The notes: generated from the letters alone by a model not told the origin. 64,000 nt of DNA from Aquabacterium sp. (GCF_029946005.1 NZ_JAQSDR010000008.1:186001-250000), one strand, 5' to 3'. Positions 42,763-52,086 are shown, counted from the stretch's first letter. Made by a program: numbers and translations.

Positions 42763-43431
42763 TCAGGCCGGTTTCAGCACGTGCAGCAGCCAGCGGTTGA
42801 GGTCGGCGATCTCGGCGGCGCAGACTGAATGCGGCATGGGGTATTCATGCCACTCGATCTGGTAGCCCAAAGATTGCAGCGTGTCGCGTGAAGCCGTGGC
42901 ACGGACGAAGGGCACGATCGGGTCGTGTGTGCCATGCGCCATGAAGATGGGCACCTCGTGGTTGCCCGTGTGGCGTTCAGTGGCCGTCTGAGCGGCCAGT
43001 GGCAGGTAGCCTGACAGGCCGACGATGCCTGCCAGGCGCTCTTCATGGCGCAACCCTGTCTGCAGGGCCATGGCGCAGCCCTGCGAAAACCCCATCACCA
43101 CGATGCGCGAGGCGGGCACACCCCGTGATTTCTCGCGGGCGATCAGGGCTTCGACCGTGGCTTGTGATTCGCGCAGGCCTTGTTCGTCTTCACGGCGCGT
43201 GAGGTCGGCGCCCGTGATGTCATACCAGGCCCGCATCACGTGGCCACCGTTGATGGTGACCGGCCGCGTGGGCGCGTGCGGGAAGATGAAGCGCACTGGC
43301 CCCACCGAGGCCAGGTTCAACTCCTCGGCCACCGGCACGAAGTCATTGCCATCCGCGCCCAGGCCGTGCAACACGATGATGCTGGCCGTGGGCTGGTCGC
43401 CCGTTTCAATTTCGATCAATTCAAGCGACAT
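42763..43431 (-). CDS. Alpha/beta-hydrolase carboxylesterase (phospholipase/carboxylesterase family)
   Basis: 222 residues. The oxyanion region is VLHGLGADGNDF, the nucleophile elbow GFSQGCA, the acid in GTHDPIVPF and the base His in YPMPHSV. These are the features of the COG0400 esterases. The natural substrate is unknown. It ends ten bases before earP on the same strand. Confidence 0.9.
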   Translation of the reverse strand: MSLELIEIETGDQPTASIIVLHGLGADGNDFVPVAEELNLASVGPVRFIFPHAPTRPVTINGGHVMRAWYDITGADLTRREDEQGLRESQATVEALIAREKSRGVPASRIVVMGFSQGCAMALQTGLRHEERLAGIVGLSGYLPLAAQTATERHTGNHEVPIFMAHGTHDPIVPFVRATASRDTLQSLGYQIEWHEYPMPHSVCAAEIADLNRWLLHVLKPA

Positions 43432-43477
43432 GATGGCTGGCCCCGAGGGTGGTTAACGGCCCATTTTAATGATGTGC

Positions 43478-44893
43478 TCAGTGGCTGTCAGGGATCCAGT
43501 TGCCGTGAAAGCCTGCCGGCACGCGCACGGGCAGGTGAACAATGGCCTGAGGCGGTCCGGTCAGGTCCTGCGCGTTGACCACGACCAGGTCACTGCGCTG
43601 GGTGTTGGCATCGTGCACATAGGCCATCAGCCAGCCGTCGTCTTCGGCCGTGCCACCTTGGCGCGGTACGAACACGGCCTCGCCAGTGGAGCGCCCGGCG
43701 CCATGGTCGTGGGTCAGCGTGGTGCCGGTGTGCAGATCATGGCGGAACAGTCCGCGCGCTTGTTCGGCGTTGCTGAAGCCCACCGTGTAGGCGTAGCGGT
43801 AAGGGCGCGTGTTCAGAGTCTCGTTGCAACGCGGAAACTCCTGGTTCTGCTCCGATATCACGGTGCGCTTCACGGCGCCACGTGCCGGATCGATGTGCCA
43901 GCGCTCAAAGGTGATGCGGGTGCCATCGGCCTCCGGCCCAATGCGCGAACGGTCGAACATGCGGGCATGCACCACCACGTCCAGCATCACGCCGCCATCG
44001 TCCAGGTCGTAGGCATTGCAGGTGTGGAAGACGTAGCAGGGGTCGACGGGGATCCAGCGCACATCCTTGGCGGCGCCATCTCTGGGCAGCAGGCCCACAC
44101 GAGCCTGGTGTCGATCATTCCAGCCATAGGGCAGGCCCGCGCCCTGAAACACGTGCTTGACCGAGAAGGTCACCGGCAGGTCCAGGATGATGACCTGGCT
44201 GCGCGTGATAGCGCAGTCGTGGATCATCGGGCCGTGCTTGACCGGCACCTCTACCACCTTGGTGACCTGGCAGCGGGCATCGACCACGACGTGGCTGATG
44301 CGATTGGGCTTCAAGGCGTCGTAGCAGATGGCGTGGGCCTCGCCTGTGACCGGGTCAATCCGTGGATGCGCGGTGAACGCGCGCAAGGCCGTGCTGTCGA
44401 ACAGGCCATGCTTGACGGTGCCCAGTTCGCCATCCAGTTCAACGGGCAGGGCACCCGCTTCGACAGACGCCCAAATGCGGCCGCCGTGCCCGAAGACATT
44501 GGTGTTGACCGCATCCACCACCCCGCGCCGTGGGCCAGGCACCTTGGGCAGGTTTTGGTGGCGCCGCACCGAGTCGGTCCCGATCCAGCGATTGCGGTAC
44601 CAGGCGGCCTGGCCATTCTCCAGGCGCAAGCCATGCACCATGCCGTCACCCGTGAACCAGTGGTAGGCCCCGGGGTTGGACACGTGCATGGGGTTGGGGC
44701 CAATGCGCGCGTACAGGCCATTCAGCTCTCGTGGCAAGTCGCCAGTGATTGTCAGTTTGGTCTCGGTGCGCTCTTCGGACACGGGTGCGTAGATGCCTTC
44801 CAGGTACCGGTTTGAATCCGAGTACGGCACGCGACTTTTCATCCGGGCACTCAACCAGCCGACCGCGCGTTCTTTCAATGAGAGTGAAGACAT
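43478..44893 (-). CDS. Carotenoid oxygenase family protein (carotenoid/stilbene cleavage dioxygenase)
   Basis: 471 residues from ATG 44893. The family start GDLPRELNGLYARIGPNP and FTGDGMVHGLRLENG are clear. The four iron-binding His residues are probably those in FTAHPRIDP, GPMIHDCAIT, FHTCNAYD and GFHGNWIPD. Such enzymes cleave a C=C bond of apocarotenoids or lignin-derived stilbenes; which one cannot be told. It is divergent from a TetR gene across repeated operator-like sites, so local repression is likely. A longer in-frame extension to 45151 crosses these sites and is rejected. Confidence 0.92.
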   Translation of the reverse strand: MSSLSLKERAVGWLSARMKSRVPYSDSNRYLEGIYAPVSEERTETKLTITGDLPRELNGLYARIGPNPMHVSNPGAYHWFTGDGMVHGLRLENGQAAWYRNRWIGTDSVRRHQNLPKVPGPRRGVVDAVNTNVFGHGGRIWASVEAGALPVELDGELGTVKHGLFDSTALRAFTAHPRIDPVTGEAHAICYDALKPNRISHVVVDARCQVTKVVEVPVKHGPMIHDCAITRSQVIILDLPVTFSVKHVFQGAGLPYGWNDRHQARVGLLPRDGAAKDVRWIPVDPCYVFHTCNAYDLDDGGVMLDVVVHARMFDRSRIGPEADGTRITFERWHIDPARGAVKRTVISEQNQEFPRCNETLNTRPYRYAYTVGFSNAEQARGLFRHDLHTGTTLTHDHGAGRSTGEAVFVPRQGGTAEDDGWLMAYVHDANTQRSDLVVVNAQDLTGPPQAIVHLPVRVPAGFHGNWIPDSH

Positions 44894-44919
44894 GACTTTA
44901 TTTCCTTTGCCGAATGACT

Positions 44920-44969
44920 TAATGTGTACGGTGTCAACACTCTGAAATCTAATGTGTACAATGTCAACA
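44920..44969. promoter_or_regulatory. Tandem operator-like repeats between carotenoid oxygenase and tetR
   Basis: Two 20-base direct copies, TAATGTGTACGGTGTCAACA and TAATGTGTACAATGTCAACA, differ at two central bases and start exactly 30 bases apart (about three helical turns). Each contains the dyad GTnnAC-nnn-GTnnAC (44924-44938 and 44954-44968). On the minus strand each reads TTGACA, so they may overlap the -35 of the oxygenase gene. They are probable TetR binding sites. Confidence 0.7.
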
Positions 44970-44991
44970 TAAATGCTGTAAAACCCTTGTG

Positions 44992-45603
44992 ATGGCCAAG
45001 CCTTCCTCCACTCCCTCCGGTTCCTATCACCATGGCAATTTGCGTTCAACCCTGGTGGAGCAGGGCTTGGTGCTGCTGGAAAGCAGTCAGCAGGGCGAAT
45101 TGAGCCTGCGCGAACTGGCCCGCCATGTCGGCGTATCGGCCAATGCCGCATACCGCCACTTCGCCAACAAGGAAGCGCTGTTGGCGGCGCTGGCTGCAGA
45201 AGGATTCCGTCGGCTCAACGCGGCGCAGATCCAGGCCGCCATGGCATCGTCTGACCTCAAAAAAGGCTTCCGCCAGTCAGGACGTGCCTATGTGCAGTTC
45301 GCCCAAGACAACCCCGCCTTGTTCCGCTTGATGTTCAGCCGATTGACGTCTGGCAACCCTACCGAGGAGTTGTCGGAGGCCAGCAAGGCGTCATTCCAGA
45401 CCTTGCAGACGGCGGTGTCGGCCGTGACCGGCGTACCCCTTGACGACCAGCAGACCACGGTGATCGCCATGGTGGCCTGGAGCCTCGTGCACGGACTCAG
45501 CCACCTGGTGCTGGACGGCCAGCTGGATCACCATGGCGACAAGGCCGATGACTTGATCGACCAGGTCATCGGGATGCTGCAGACCCCCAGTCCGCCAAGG
45601 TGA
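44992..45603 (+). CDS. TetR-family transcriptional regulator
   Basis: 203 residues from ATG 44992 (GTG 44989 is also possible). The N-terminal HTH reads [20 protein letters not shown], then [20 protein letters not shown] and [16 protein letters not shown], a classic TetR DNA-binding domain. The C-terminal ligand domain is helical ([20 protein letters not shown]). It is divergently placed from the carotenoid oxygenase, its likely target. Confidence 0.92.
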   Translation: MAKPSSTPSGSYHHGNLRSTLVEQGLVLLESSQQGELSLRELARHVGVSANAAYRHFANKEALLAALAAEGFRRLNAAQIQAAMASSDLKKGFRQSGRAYVQFAQDNPALFRLMFSRLTSGNPTEELSEASKASFQTLQTAVSAVTGVPLDDQQTTVIAMVAWSLVHGLSHLVLDGQLDHHGDKADDLIDQVIGMLQTPSPPR

Positions 45604-45649
45604 CGCCTGCCCTCGGCAAGGCACCACGTTGTCCGCGACAATGCCGCCC

Positions 45650-47629
45650 ATGACCGTGCCCACCGACACCGATCCAGCCCCATTGCCGGAACCTCAAGCC
45701 GAATCCACGCCTGAAGAGGCGGCGATCCACCGTGCCCAGGTCTGGAGCCGCTTGCTGCTGGAAGTGGCGGCCTTGCCGGGGTTGCCGGGCGTGTACCGCT
45801 ACTTCGACGCCAAGGGCGACGTGCTTTACGTGGGCAAGGCCCGTGACCTCAAAAAGCGCGTCTCCAACTACTTCCAGAAGACTCACGGCGGCACGCGCAT
45901 CGGGCAGATGATCTCGCGCATCGTGCGCATGGAAACCACGGTGGTCCGCAGCGAGGCCGAAGCCCTGCTGCTGGAAAACAACCTGATCAAGACGCTCAAC
46001 CCGCGCTTCAACATCCTGTTCCGCGATGACAAGAGCTACCCCTACCTGAAGATCGCGTCCCACGACTTTCCTCGCCTCGCCTATTACCGTGGCTCGGTTG
46101 ACCGCAAGCACCGCTACTTTGGGCCGTATCCCAACGCTTGGGCGGTGAAAGAGTCCATCCAGCTGCTGCAAAAAGTGTTCTTGCTGCGCACGTGCGAGGA
46201 CTCCTTCTTCAAGCACCGCACGCGACCCTGCTTGCTCTACCAGATCAAGCGCTGCAGCGGCCCTTGCGTCGACCTGATCAGCAAAGACGACTACCAACGT
46301 CACGTCCTGCAAGCCGAGCAATTCCTGCTGGGCGAGCAAGAAACCGTCATGCAAAGCCTGCAAGCGCAGATGATGAATTACGCCGAGCGCATGGAATACG
46401 AGCAGGCCGCCGAGATCCGCAACCAGATCAGCGCCTTGTCCAAGGTGCTGCACCAGCAGTCCGTTGACACGGCGGTGGACAAGGACGTGGACGTGCTGGC
46501 CGTGAAAGTGGAGGGCGGCCGTGCTTGCGTGAACCTCGCCATGGTGCGCGGCGGGCGACACCTGGGCGACCGGGCCCATTTCCCGGTGCATGTGCAAGAC
46601 CACGCGCTGGCCGAGGAAGAGCAAGAATCCACCTCCCTCGACCTGGCCCAGGCCACCGAGGTGCGGGTGCTGGAAGCCTTCCTGGCGCAGCACTACCTGG
46701 GTGGTGTGGTGCCATCGTTGCTGGTGCTCAGTCACCCGGTGGACCCGGCCCTGATCGCCGCCCTCAGCGAGCACTGCGAACACAAGATCCAGACCTTGAT
46801 CCAGCCCCGCGAAGAGCGCCGTGCCTGGCTGGACATGGCCATCACCGGGGCCGACCTGGCCCTGGCCCGTTTGCTCAGCGAAGAAGGCTCGCAGCAAGCC
46901 CGCACCCGTGCCCTGGTCGATGCCCTCGACCTGGCCCTGGACCCTGGCGACAGCGGCAGCGGTGAAGGCAGCGACCCCCAGGCCAAACTGCGCATCGAAT
47001 GCTTCGACATCAGCCACACCGCAGGCGAAGCCACCCAGGCATCGTGCGTGGTCTACGAACAGCACCGCATGCAGTCCTCGCAATACCGACGCTACAACAT
47101 CAAGGACATCACCGGGGGCGATGACTACGCCGCCATGAAGCAGGTGCTCGAGCGCCGTTACGGTTCAGCCAAACCCGAGCACATCCCCGATGTGGTGCTG
47201 ATCGATGGCGGCAAGGGCCAGGTCTCCATCGCCCGCCAGGTGTTCGAAACCTTGGGCCTGGACCTGTCCATCATCGTGGGCGTTGAAAAAGGCGAGGGCC
47301 GCAAGGTGGGCTTGGAAGAACTGGTCTTTGCCGATGGCCGCCCCAAGCTGCAACTGGCGCCCACCTCGGCCGCCTTGATGCTGGTCGCGCAGATCCGCGA
47401 CGAGGCGCACCGCTTCGCCATCACCGGAATGCGCGCCAAACGTGCCAGTGTGCGCACGGGCGGCAGCCGCCTGGAGGACATCCCCGGTGTGGGCCCCAAG
47501 CGTCGTGCCAAACTATTACAACGCTTTGGCGGCGTTCGCGGCGTCAGTTCGGCCAGCATGGAAGAGCTGGCCACCGTCGAAGGCATATCCAGAGAACTGG
47601 CCGAGGAGATTTACCGTGCCTTGCACTGA
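45650..47629 (+). CDS. uvrC: UvrABC system protein C
   Basis: 659 residues. The GIY-YIG nuclease domain shows [18 protein letters not shown], a UVR motif sits near [17 protein letters not shown], the second endonuclease domain has [14 protein letters not shown] and [10 protein letters not shown], and the end carries helix-hairpin-helix motifs ([14 protein letters not shown]). UvrC makes both incisions in nucleotide excision repair. ATG 45641 is another possible start. No LexA box is seen upstream. Confidence 0.97.
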   Translation: MTVPTDTDPAPLPEPQAESTPEEAAIHRAQVWSRLLLEVAALPGLPGVYRYFDAKGDVLYVGKARDLKKRVSNYFQKTHGGTRIGQMISRIVRMETTVVRSEAEALLLENNLIKTLNPRFNILFRDDKSYPYLKIASHDFPRLAYYRGSVDRKHRYFGPYPNAWAVKESIQLLQKVFLLRTCEDSFFKHRTRPCLLYQIKRCSGPCVDLISKDDYQRHVLQAEQFLLGEQETVMQSLQAQMMNYAERMEYEQAAEIRNQISALSKVLHQQSVDTAVDKDVDVLAVKVEGGRACVNLAMVRGGRHLGDRAHFPVHVQDHALAEEEQESTSLDLAQATEVRVLEAFLAQHYLGGVVPSLLVLSHPVDPALIAALSEHCEHKIQTLIQPREERRAWLDMAITGADLALARLLSEEGSQQARTRALVDALDLALDPGDSGSGEGSDPQAKLRIECFDISHTAGEATQASCVVYEQHRMQSSQYRRYNIKDITGGDDYAAMKQVLERRYGSAKPEHIPDVVLIDGGKGQVSIARQVFETLGLDLSIIVGVEKGEGRKVGLEELVFADGRPKLQLAPTSAALMLVAQIRDEAHRFAITGMRAKRASVRTGGSRLEDIPGVGPKRRAKLLQRFGGVRGVSSASMEELATVEGISRELAEEIYRALH

Positions 47630-47633
47630 CAGC

Positions 47634-48164
47634 ATGAAAAGATTGATGTTCACGGGCTGCCTGATGGCGGTCATGGCGACCACCGCCTGGTTGGCTGGTT
47701 GCGCGTCCAGAAATCAGGAAGCCGCACAATCATCCGGCACCACATCGACGCCCGCCAAGCCGGCGCCTGATCCGGGTGTGGTCACGGGCACCGTCAAGTC
47801 GGGCGGTCGTGTCGTGTTGCCGGTGCCCAGCAAATCCCGCAACTGGAAAGAAGTCCGCCTGCAGGCCGCTCGCCGCTTGGTGGCGGCCAATCCTGACATC
47901 ACCTACATGGGCAAACCCCCCGATCTGCTCCGGGCCATTCCTGTGTTGACCTTTGAGCTCAATGCCGACGGCACCATCCGCCGCGTTGAAGTCATGCGTT
48001 ACCCCAGCCAAGACCGCGAAACCGTCAACATCGCCATCGAATCCATGCGCCGCGCGGCACCTTTCGGCAATGTGTCGCACCTGCCCAAACCGTGGCGCTT
48101 CAACGAGACTTTCCTGTTCAACAACCAGCACAAGTTCAAACCCATGACCTTGGATCAACTTTGA
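47634..48164 (+). CDS. Putative lipoprotein with TonB C-terminal-like domain
   Basis: 176 residues from ATG 47634. The signal peptide ends with lipobox WLAGCAS. A Thr/Pro/Ala linker is followed by a domain with VLTFELNADGTIRRVEVMR and VNIAIESMRRAAPFGNVS, which resembles the C-terminal domain of TonB-like proteins but there is no N-terminal TonB membrane anchor. Function unknown; probably a periplasm-facing lipoprotein. It starts four bases after uvrC and ends 27 bases before pgsA. Confidence 0.7.
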   Translation: MKRLMFTGCLMAVMATTAWLAGCASRNQEAAQSSGTTSTPAKPAPDPGVVTGTVKSGGRVVLPVPSKSRNWKEVRLQAARRLVAANPDITYMGKPPDLLRAIPVLTFELNADGTIRRVEVMRYPSQDRETVNIAIESMRRAAPFGNVSHLPKPWRFNETFLFNNQHKFKPMTLDQL

Positions 48165-48191
48165 TCTCCGTCTTCACGGCACAATCACCTC

Positions 48192-48758
48192 ATGTTTTTA
48201 ACTTTGCCCACCTTGCTCACTTGGGCGCGGATCGTTGCGATTCCGCTGATCGTGGGATGCTTTTACCTGCCATTGCCCATGACTCAGATCAATCTGCTGT
48301 CGTGCGTGCTGTTCATCGTCGTTGCTTTAACGGACTGGGCAGACGGCTGGCTGGCCCGCCGCCTGAACCAAACCTCGGCCTTCGGGGCTTTCCTGGACCC
48401 GGTGGCCGACAAGTTCCTGGTGTGTGCCTCATTGCTCATCCTGCTTGAGCTGGGGCGGGTCAATGCCTTGGTGGCCCTCATCATCATTGGCCGCGAGATC
48501 GCCATTTCAGCCCTGCGCGAATGGATGGCCCAGATTGGCGCCTCCCGCAGCGTGGCTGTTCACATGCTGGGTAAGTTCAAGACCGCGGCGCAAATGATTG
48601 CCATCGTCCTGCTGCTTTTCGATGGTGAAATTTTTGGCGTGCAGCACACCCGCGTGTGGGGCACGTGGCTGATCTACGTCGCCTGCGGGCTTACTATCTG
48701 GTCGATGGCGTATTACCTGAAAAAATCCCTGCCGGCCATCCGCGCTAAGGCGGGCTGA
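48192..48758 (+). CDS. pgsA: CDP-diacylglycerol-glycerol-3-phosphate 3-phosphatidyltransferase
   Basis: 188 residues with several membrane helices and the CDP-alcohol phosphotransferase motif DWADGWLARRLNQTSAFGAF continuing LDPVADK. It makes phosphatidylglycerol phosphate from the CDP-diacylglycerol produced by CdsA. The uvrC-pgsA neighbourhood is common in proteobacteria. Confidence 0.96.
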   Translation: MFLTLPTLLTWARIVAIPLIVGCFYLPLPMTQINLLSCVLFIVVALTDWADGWLARRLNQTSAFGAFLDPVADKFLVCASLLILLELGRVNALVALIIIGREIAISALREWMAQIGASRSVAVHMLGKFKTAAQMIAIVLLLFDGEIFGVQHTRVWGTWLIYVACGLTIWSMAYYLKKSLPAIRAKAG

Positions 48759-48955
48759 CAAGCCGAAATCTGGGCTTCATGTCAAGCGTGCATACACGCC
48801 CTCCAGGGCGATGGTGTCGGCAAGGATTGGGCATAGAATGATTTCTCTCATTTTATCCGCAGCAGGTATTTCGGTGCTGCACCCATCGCCCCAGCGCTGT
48901 TAGTACGTTCGTTTTGTGGAACTCGTTTTGTGACGCCTTCAAGAAGGGATTTTTT

Positions 48956-49228
48956 GTGAACAAGTCCGAGTTGATTGAACACATCGCCCAGCAAGCTGAC
49001 ATTTCCAAAGCCGCTGCTGGTCGTGCGCTGGAGGCCTTGATCGGCGGTGTGCGAACCACGCTGAAAAAGGGCGGGACGGTCTCACTGGTAGGCTTTGGCA
49101 CCTTCGCTGTTTCTACCCGTGCGGCACGCACTGGCCGCAATCCGCGCACCGGCGATGCCATCAAGATCAAGAAGGCCAAAGTACCCAAATTCCGCCCGGG
49201 CAAGGCCCTCAAAGACGCGGTGAACTAA
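48956..49228 (+). CDS. HU-family DNA-binding protein
   Basis: 90 residues from GTG 48956. The sequence [33 protein letters not shown] and the DNA-binding arm [12 protein letters not shown] are diagnostic of HU beta-type proteins. A purine-rich AAGAAGGGA lies upstream of the GTG. The in-frame ATG-type start at 48914 gives an N-terminus unlike HU. A tRNA-Val gene follows 22 bases after the stop. Confidence 0.95.
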   Translation: MNKSELIEHIAQQADISKAAAGRALEALIGGVRTTLKKGGTVSLVGFGTFAVSTRAARTGRNPRTGDAIKIKKAKVPKFRPGKALKDAVN

Positions 49229-49250
49229 AATATCGTTTTCTGAATCTATT

Positions 49251-49326
49251 GGGTGCTTAGCTCAGTTGGCAGAGCGGCGCCTTTACACGGCGTAGGTCGG
49301 CGGTTCGACCCCGTCAGCACCCACCA
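49251..49326 (+). tRNA. tRNA-Val (anticodon TAC)
   Basis: 76 nt including CCA. The acceptor stem GGGTGCT/AGCACCC, D-loop AGCTCAGTTGGCAGAGC, anticodon stem GCGCC/GGCGT with loop TTTACAC (anticodon TAC, reading GUA) and T-loop GGTTCGACCCC are all present. It follows the HU gene, probably cotranscribed. Confidence 0.97.
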
Positions 49327-49338
49327 TCGATAGCGATG

Positions 49339-49364
49339 CAAAGGCGGACCACGGTTCGCCTTTG
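49339..49364 (+). terminator. Hairpin terminator after tRNA-Val
   Basis: CAAAGGCG and CGCCTTTG form an 8-bp stem that can extend inward with GACC/GGTT. TCTCGTTT follows, a weak T-run. It starts 13 bases after the tRNA and probably ends the HU/tRNA-Val transcript. Confidence 0.65.
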
Positions 49365-49423
49365 TCTCGTTTGACATCTGGTTTTCCTGAACCCTGTGAC
49401 CCGGCCTCGGCCGTAGCCCTCTC

Positions 49424-51370
49424 ATGTTTGATTTCGTTCGCAAGCACACCCGTGTCATGCAAGGCCTTCTGGTGTTGCTGATCGTGCCTTCCTTTGTCCT
49501 CGTCGGCTTTGAGAGCTATTCAAAGTTCATGGACGAGGATGGCATCGTGGCCAAGGTGGCCGGCAAAGACATCACTCAGACCGAGTGGGATCAAGCCCAT
49601 CGCCGCATGGTTGAGCGCGTGCGTTCCCAGCAGCCCGATGCCGACCCCAGCGCCTTTGACAAGCCTGAATTCAAGAAGCAGGTTCTCGAATCGCTGGTGC
49701 GCGAATATGTGCTCAGCGTGGCCGCCCGTGATCTGCACCTGACCGCCGCTGATGCGCGCCTGGTGCGCATGTTTGCTACCGATCAGCAGTACGCTTTCTT
49801 GCGCAACCCCGATGGCTCGCTGAACAAGGATCTGCTTCAAGCCCAAGGCATGACCGCAGCCCAGTTTGCAGAGCGCCTGCGTCTGGACATGTCGGTGAAC
49901 CAGGTCCTGGGGGGCGTGGCAGGCACAGGCCTGACCTCAACAGTGTCCAACCGCGAGGCGGTTGAAGCCTTGTTCCAGGTCCGCGAAGTGCAATGGTTGA
50001 AGTTCGAACCCAAGAGTTACGCGGCCCAACTCAATCCCACGGCCGACCAGCTCAAGGCGTTTTACAACAGCCCGGCCAACACCAAGGACTTCATGGTTCC
50101 TGAAAAAGCCGACGTGCAGTATGTGGTGTTGGACTTGGACACGCTCAAGAAGGGCGTCTCGGTGCCCGAAGAAGAGCTGCGCCGCTCCTATCAGGAAAAC
50201 ATCACCCGCTTCACTCAGCCTGAAGAGCGCCGGGCCAGCCACATCCTGATCAAGGCCGAAAAGAGCGCACCGGCAGCGCAAAAGCAGGCCGCTCAAGCCA
50301 AGGCTGAGCAACTGTTGGCTCAGCTCAAGAAAGACCCGGCACAGTTTGCCGAACTGGCCAAGAAAAACTCCGACGACCCCGGCTCCGCCGTCAACGGTGG
50401 CGACCTGGATTTCTTTGGCCGTGGCGCCATGGCCAAGCCCTTTGAAGACGCGGCTTTCAGCCTCAAGCAAGGTGAGATCAGCAGCGTGGTTGAGACCGAC
50501 TACGGCTATCACATCGTCACCGTGACGGGCCTGCGCGGCGGTCAACCGCTGCCTTTCGAGGCCGTTCGCGCCCAAATCGAAGACGATGCGCGCAAGCAAT
50601 TGGCACAGCGTCAGTACGCCGAGGCCGCCGAGAGCTTCACCAACAAGGTCTACGAGCAACCCGACAGCCTGAAACCCGTGGCCGACGACCTGAAGTTGAT
50701 CGTGCAAACGGCCGTGGACGTTTTGCGCATCCCTGGCACCAAAGACCAGGGCCTGCTGAGCAACCCACGTTTGCTGGAAGCCGTGTTTGACTCGACCAAC
50801 CGGGCAAAAAGCCGCAACACCGAAGCCATTGAAGTCGGCCCCAACAAGTTGGTCTCAGCCCGCATCGTGAAGTACACACCTGCCAGCAAGCCTGCCTTCG
50901 AGTCGGTGCAAGCCCAGGTTCGTGAGCGCTGGATCGCCGCGGAGTCCTTCAAGGCGGCGCGTCAAGACGCCGACCAAAAGCTCGCCTTGTGGAAGCAGTC
51001 GCCTGACAAGGCCCAGCTGCCTGCGCCGGTGCAGATGTCTCGTCGTTTGGTGTTCTCTCAACCGCCCGCTGTGCTGGATGCCGCATTGCGCGTCCCCGAC
51101 AAGCAATTGCCGGCCTGGGTGGTGGTGGACATCGGCAACGAGGGTTCTGCTTTGTTGAAGATCAACAAAGTGTTGCCATTGCAGATCACGCCCCAGGAAT
51201 TGCAAGAAACTGAGGGTCAGTTCGCCGGGTACTGGGGCAAGGCCGAGGCTGACGCCTATTTCAACTCTCTCAAGCAGAAGTACAAGGTCGAGTACCTGAA
51301 TGGCGGCAAGAAGTTGATGGAAGAGGGCGCCAAAGCGGGCGATGCGCAAAAAACCGCATCGGCCTCCTGA
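49424..51370 (+). CDS. ppiD: Membrane-anchored peptidyl-prolyl isomerase PpiD (SurA-N/parvulin)
   Basis: 648 residues. A single N-terminal membrane anchor ([19 protein letters not shown]) is followed by a SurA-N-like chaperone domain and a parvulin domain ([46 protein letters not shown]). PpiD works at the exit of SecYEG with YfgM on new envelope proteins; a YfgM homologue is at 3.8 kb. The order HU gene-ppiD matches many proteobacteria. A second, degenerate parvulin-like C-terminal region may follow. Confidence 0.93.
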   Translation: MFDFVRKHTRVMQGLLVLLIVPSFVLVGFESYSKFMDEDGIVAKVAGKDITQTEWDQAHRRMVERVRSQQPDADPSAFDKPEFKKQVLESLVREYVLSVAARDLHLTAADARLVRMFATDQQYAFLRNPDGSLNKDLLQAQGMTAAQFAERLRLDMSVNQVLGGVAGTGLTSTVSNREAVEALFQVREVQWLKFEPKSYAAQLNPTADQLKAFYNSPANTKDFMVPEKADVQYVVLDLDTLKKGVSVPEEELRRSYQENITRFTQPEERRASHILIKAEKSAPAAQKQAAQAKAEQLLAQLKKDPAQFAELAKKNSDDPGSAVNGGDLDFFGRGAMAKPFEDAAFSLKQGEISSVVETDYGYHIVTVTGLRGGQPLPFEAVRAQIEDDARKQLAQRQYAEAAESFTNKVYEQPDSLKPVADDLKLIVQTAVDVLRIPGTKDQGLLSNPRLLEAVFDSTNRAKSRNTEAIEVGPNKLVSARIVKYTPASKPAFESVQAQVRERWIAAESFKAARQDADQKLALWKQSPDKAQLPAPVQMSRRLVFSQPPAVLDAALRVPDKQLPAWVVVDIGNEGSALLKINKVLPLQITPQELQETEGQFAGYWGKAEADAYFNSLKQKYKVEYLNGGKKLMEEGAKAGDAQKTASAS

Positions 51371-51387
51371 TTTGTTCTTTTTGACGC

Positions 51388-51393
51388 TATAAT
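51388..51393 (+). promoter_or_regulatory. Probable -10 box of tRNA-His
   Basis: A perfect TATAAT lies 15 bases upstream of the mature tRNA-His start, with no good -35 at 17 bases; it may be preceded by an extended element. The tRNA would otherwise be read from ppiD. Confidence 0.5.
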
Positions 51394-51408
51394 CTCGTTC
51401 TTTCCAGT

Positions 51409-51485
51409 GGTGGCTGTAGCTCAGTTGGTAGAGTCCAGGATTGTGATTCCTGTTGTCGTGGGTTCGAGCCCCATCAGCCACCCCA
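51409..51485 (+). tRNA. tRNA-His (anticodon GTG)
   Basis: 77 nt including the extra 5' G (G-1) opposite C73 that is unique to tRNA-His, and an encoded CCA. The anticodon loop TTGTGAT gives GTG. The acceptor stem GTGGCTG/CAGCCAC and T-loop GGTTCGAGCCC are intact. Decayed mobile elements begin just downstream. Confidence 0.97.
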
Positions 51486-51516
51486 TTGAAACAATTCATA
51501 CCGGCCCACAAACGCC

Positions 51517-51555
51517 AAAAACCCCTAAGTAAATCAATGACTTAGGGGTTTTTTT
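51517..51555. terminator. Strong bidirectional terminator after tRNA-His
   Basis: The stem AAAAACCCCTAAGT / ACTTAGGGGTTTTT with a 9-base loop is followed by more T residues. It separates the tRNA from the insertion-sequence fragments. Confidence 0.92.
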
Positions 51556-51598
51556 ATGCCTTGACGGCTCATGCCGTGTCATTGCATCCCGCTAAAAA

Positions 51599-51656
51599 GA
51601 GGGGAACATATCGGGGAACAACCGGTGGTGTCCCGGCAATGTGGAGCTTTGTTCCC
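51599..51656. repeat. Short GGGGAACA direct and inverted repeats downstream of tRNA-His
   Basis: GGGGAACA occurs twice directly (51601, 51613) and as an inverted TTGTTCCCC copy ending near 51657, so GGGGAACAA and TTGTTCCCC could pair around about 25 bases. Similar motifs are often seen at the ends of tRNA-integrated elements, but no integrase or duplicated tRNA end is visible here. Confidence 0.35.
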
Positions 51657-51658
51657 CT

Positions 51659-51766
51659 ATGTTGCTCGACAACCTCAAAGAGGGCATGCTCAAGCCCGAC
51701 CTGTACGAGCCCCAGCTCAACCGGTGTATGCGGCCATGCTGCGCCTTGTTGGTGCCATCGCCATTC
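51659..51766 (+). pseudogene. Fragment of an IS21-type transposase (IstA-like), frameshifted
   Basis: The translation MLLDNLKEGMLKPDLYEPQL matches the catalytic-core stretch of IS21-family IstA-type transposases. The family would continue NPVYAAMLRHYGAIAI; here PVYAAMLRLVGAIAI appears in the next frame, because one C is missing in the AACC(C)GGTG context near 51720. Nothing of the N- or C-terminal transposase domains or an istB gene is present, so this is a dead fragment. Confidence 0.65.
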
Positions 51767-51775
51767 AAGCAACGC

Positions 51776-51926
51776 ATGGGCGCCTTGCTACCAGAGGCCG
51801 CGACGTGGGCAATGTTCAACAAAGCGCAAGAGGGCCGCGAGCAATACCTCAAGGCCGGAGACGTGGTGGAAGCCCGGATTCAAAGTCCGGACGGTGCCAT
51901 TGACCTGGGCCTGCAGCGAAATAAGG
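51776..51926 (+). pseudogene. Possible fragment of a fumarylacetoacetate-hydrolase-like gene
   Basis: Immediately after the IS21 fragment the frame reads MFNKAQEGREQYLKAGDVVE and ARIQSPDGAIDLGLQRNK. The KAGDVVEARI...DGAIDLGLQRN pattern resembles the C-terminus of FAA-hydrolase family enzymes, from memory only. It stops at the start of the 27-bp inverted repeat, as if interrupted there. The match is not certain. Confidence 0.3.
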
Positions 51927-51985
51927 GTAAGCGTCCAGCAAACACATGTTGACGGGATGTCAACATGTGTTTGCTGGACGCTTAC
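51927..51985. repeat. Perfect 27-bp inverted repeat with 5-base spacer
   Basis: The left arm (51927-51953, beginning GTAAGCGTCCAGCAAAC) and the right arm (51959-51985) are exact reverse complements separated by GGGAT. No T-run follows, so it is not a terminator. It sits between the FAA-like fragment and an IS3 orfB fragment. It may be two transposon ends joined after loss of the interior, or a small hairpin element. Confidence 0.85.
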
Positions 51986-51987
51986 GG

Positions 51988-52086
51988 TACAACAGCACCT
52001 GGATGCACTGGACGCTGGCCTATGTCAGCCCGATGCAGTTCGAGTAAAACTGGCTTGCCGCTCAATCCAAGCAAGCCAACTCATGC
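51988..52086 (+). pseudogene. C-terminal fragment of an IS3-family transposase (orfB), with a stop mutation
   Basis: The frame reads YNSTWMHWTLAYVSPMQFE, stop, NWLAAQSKQANS. This matches the end of IS3/IS150-type OrfB (YNSTRMHSTLGY..PMQFE.NWLAAQ). Point changes (Arg to Trp, Ser to Trp, Gly to Ala) and a TAA in place of a Lys codon at 52045 show decay. Only about 33 codons remain, abutting the inverted repeat. Nothing further is recognised between here and the next gene (52087-52205). Confidence 0.65.

Noticed and set aside
43469-44815. A 448-codon plus-strand frame opposite the carotenoid oxygenase
   Set aside because: The oxygenase has a full set of family motifs on the minus strand; this frame has none.
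45566-47083. A 505-codon minus-strand frame opposite uvrC
   Set aside because: Shadow of uvrC, without motifs or a ribosome binding site.
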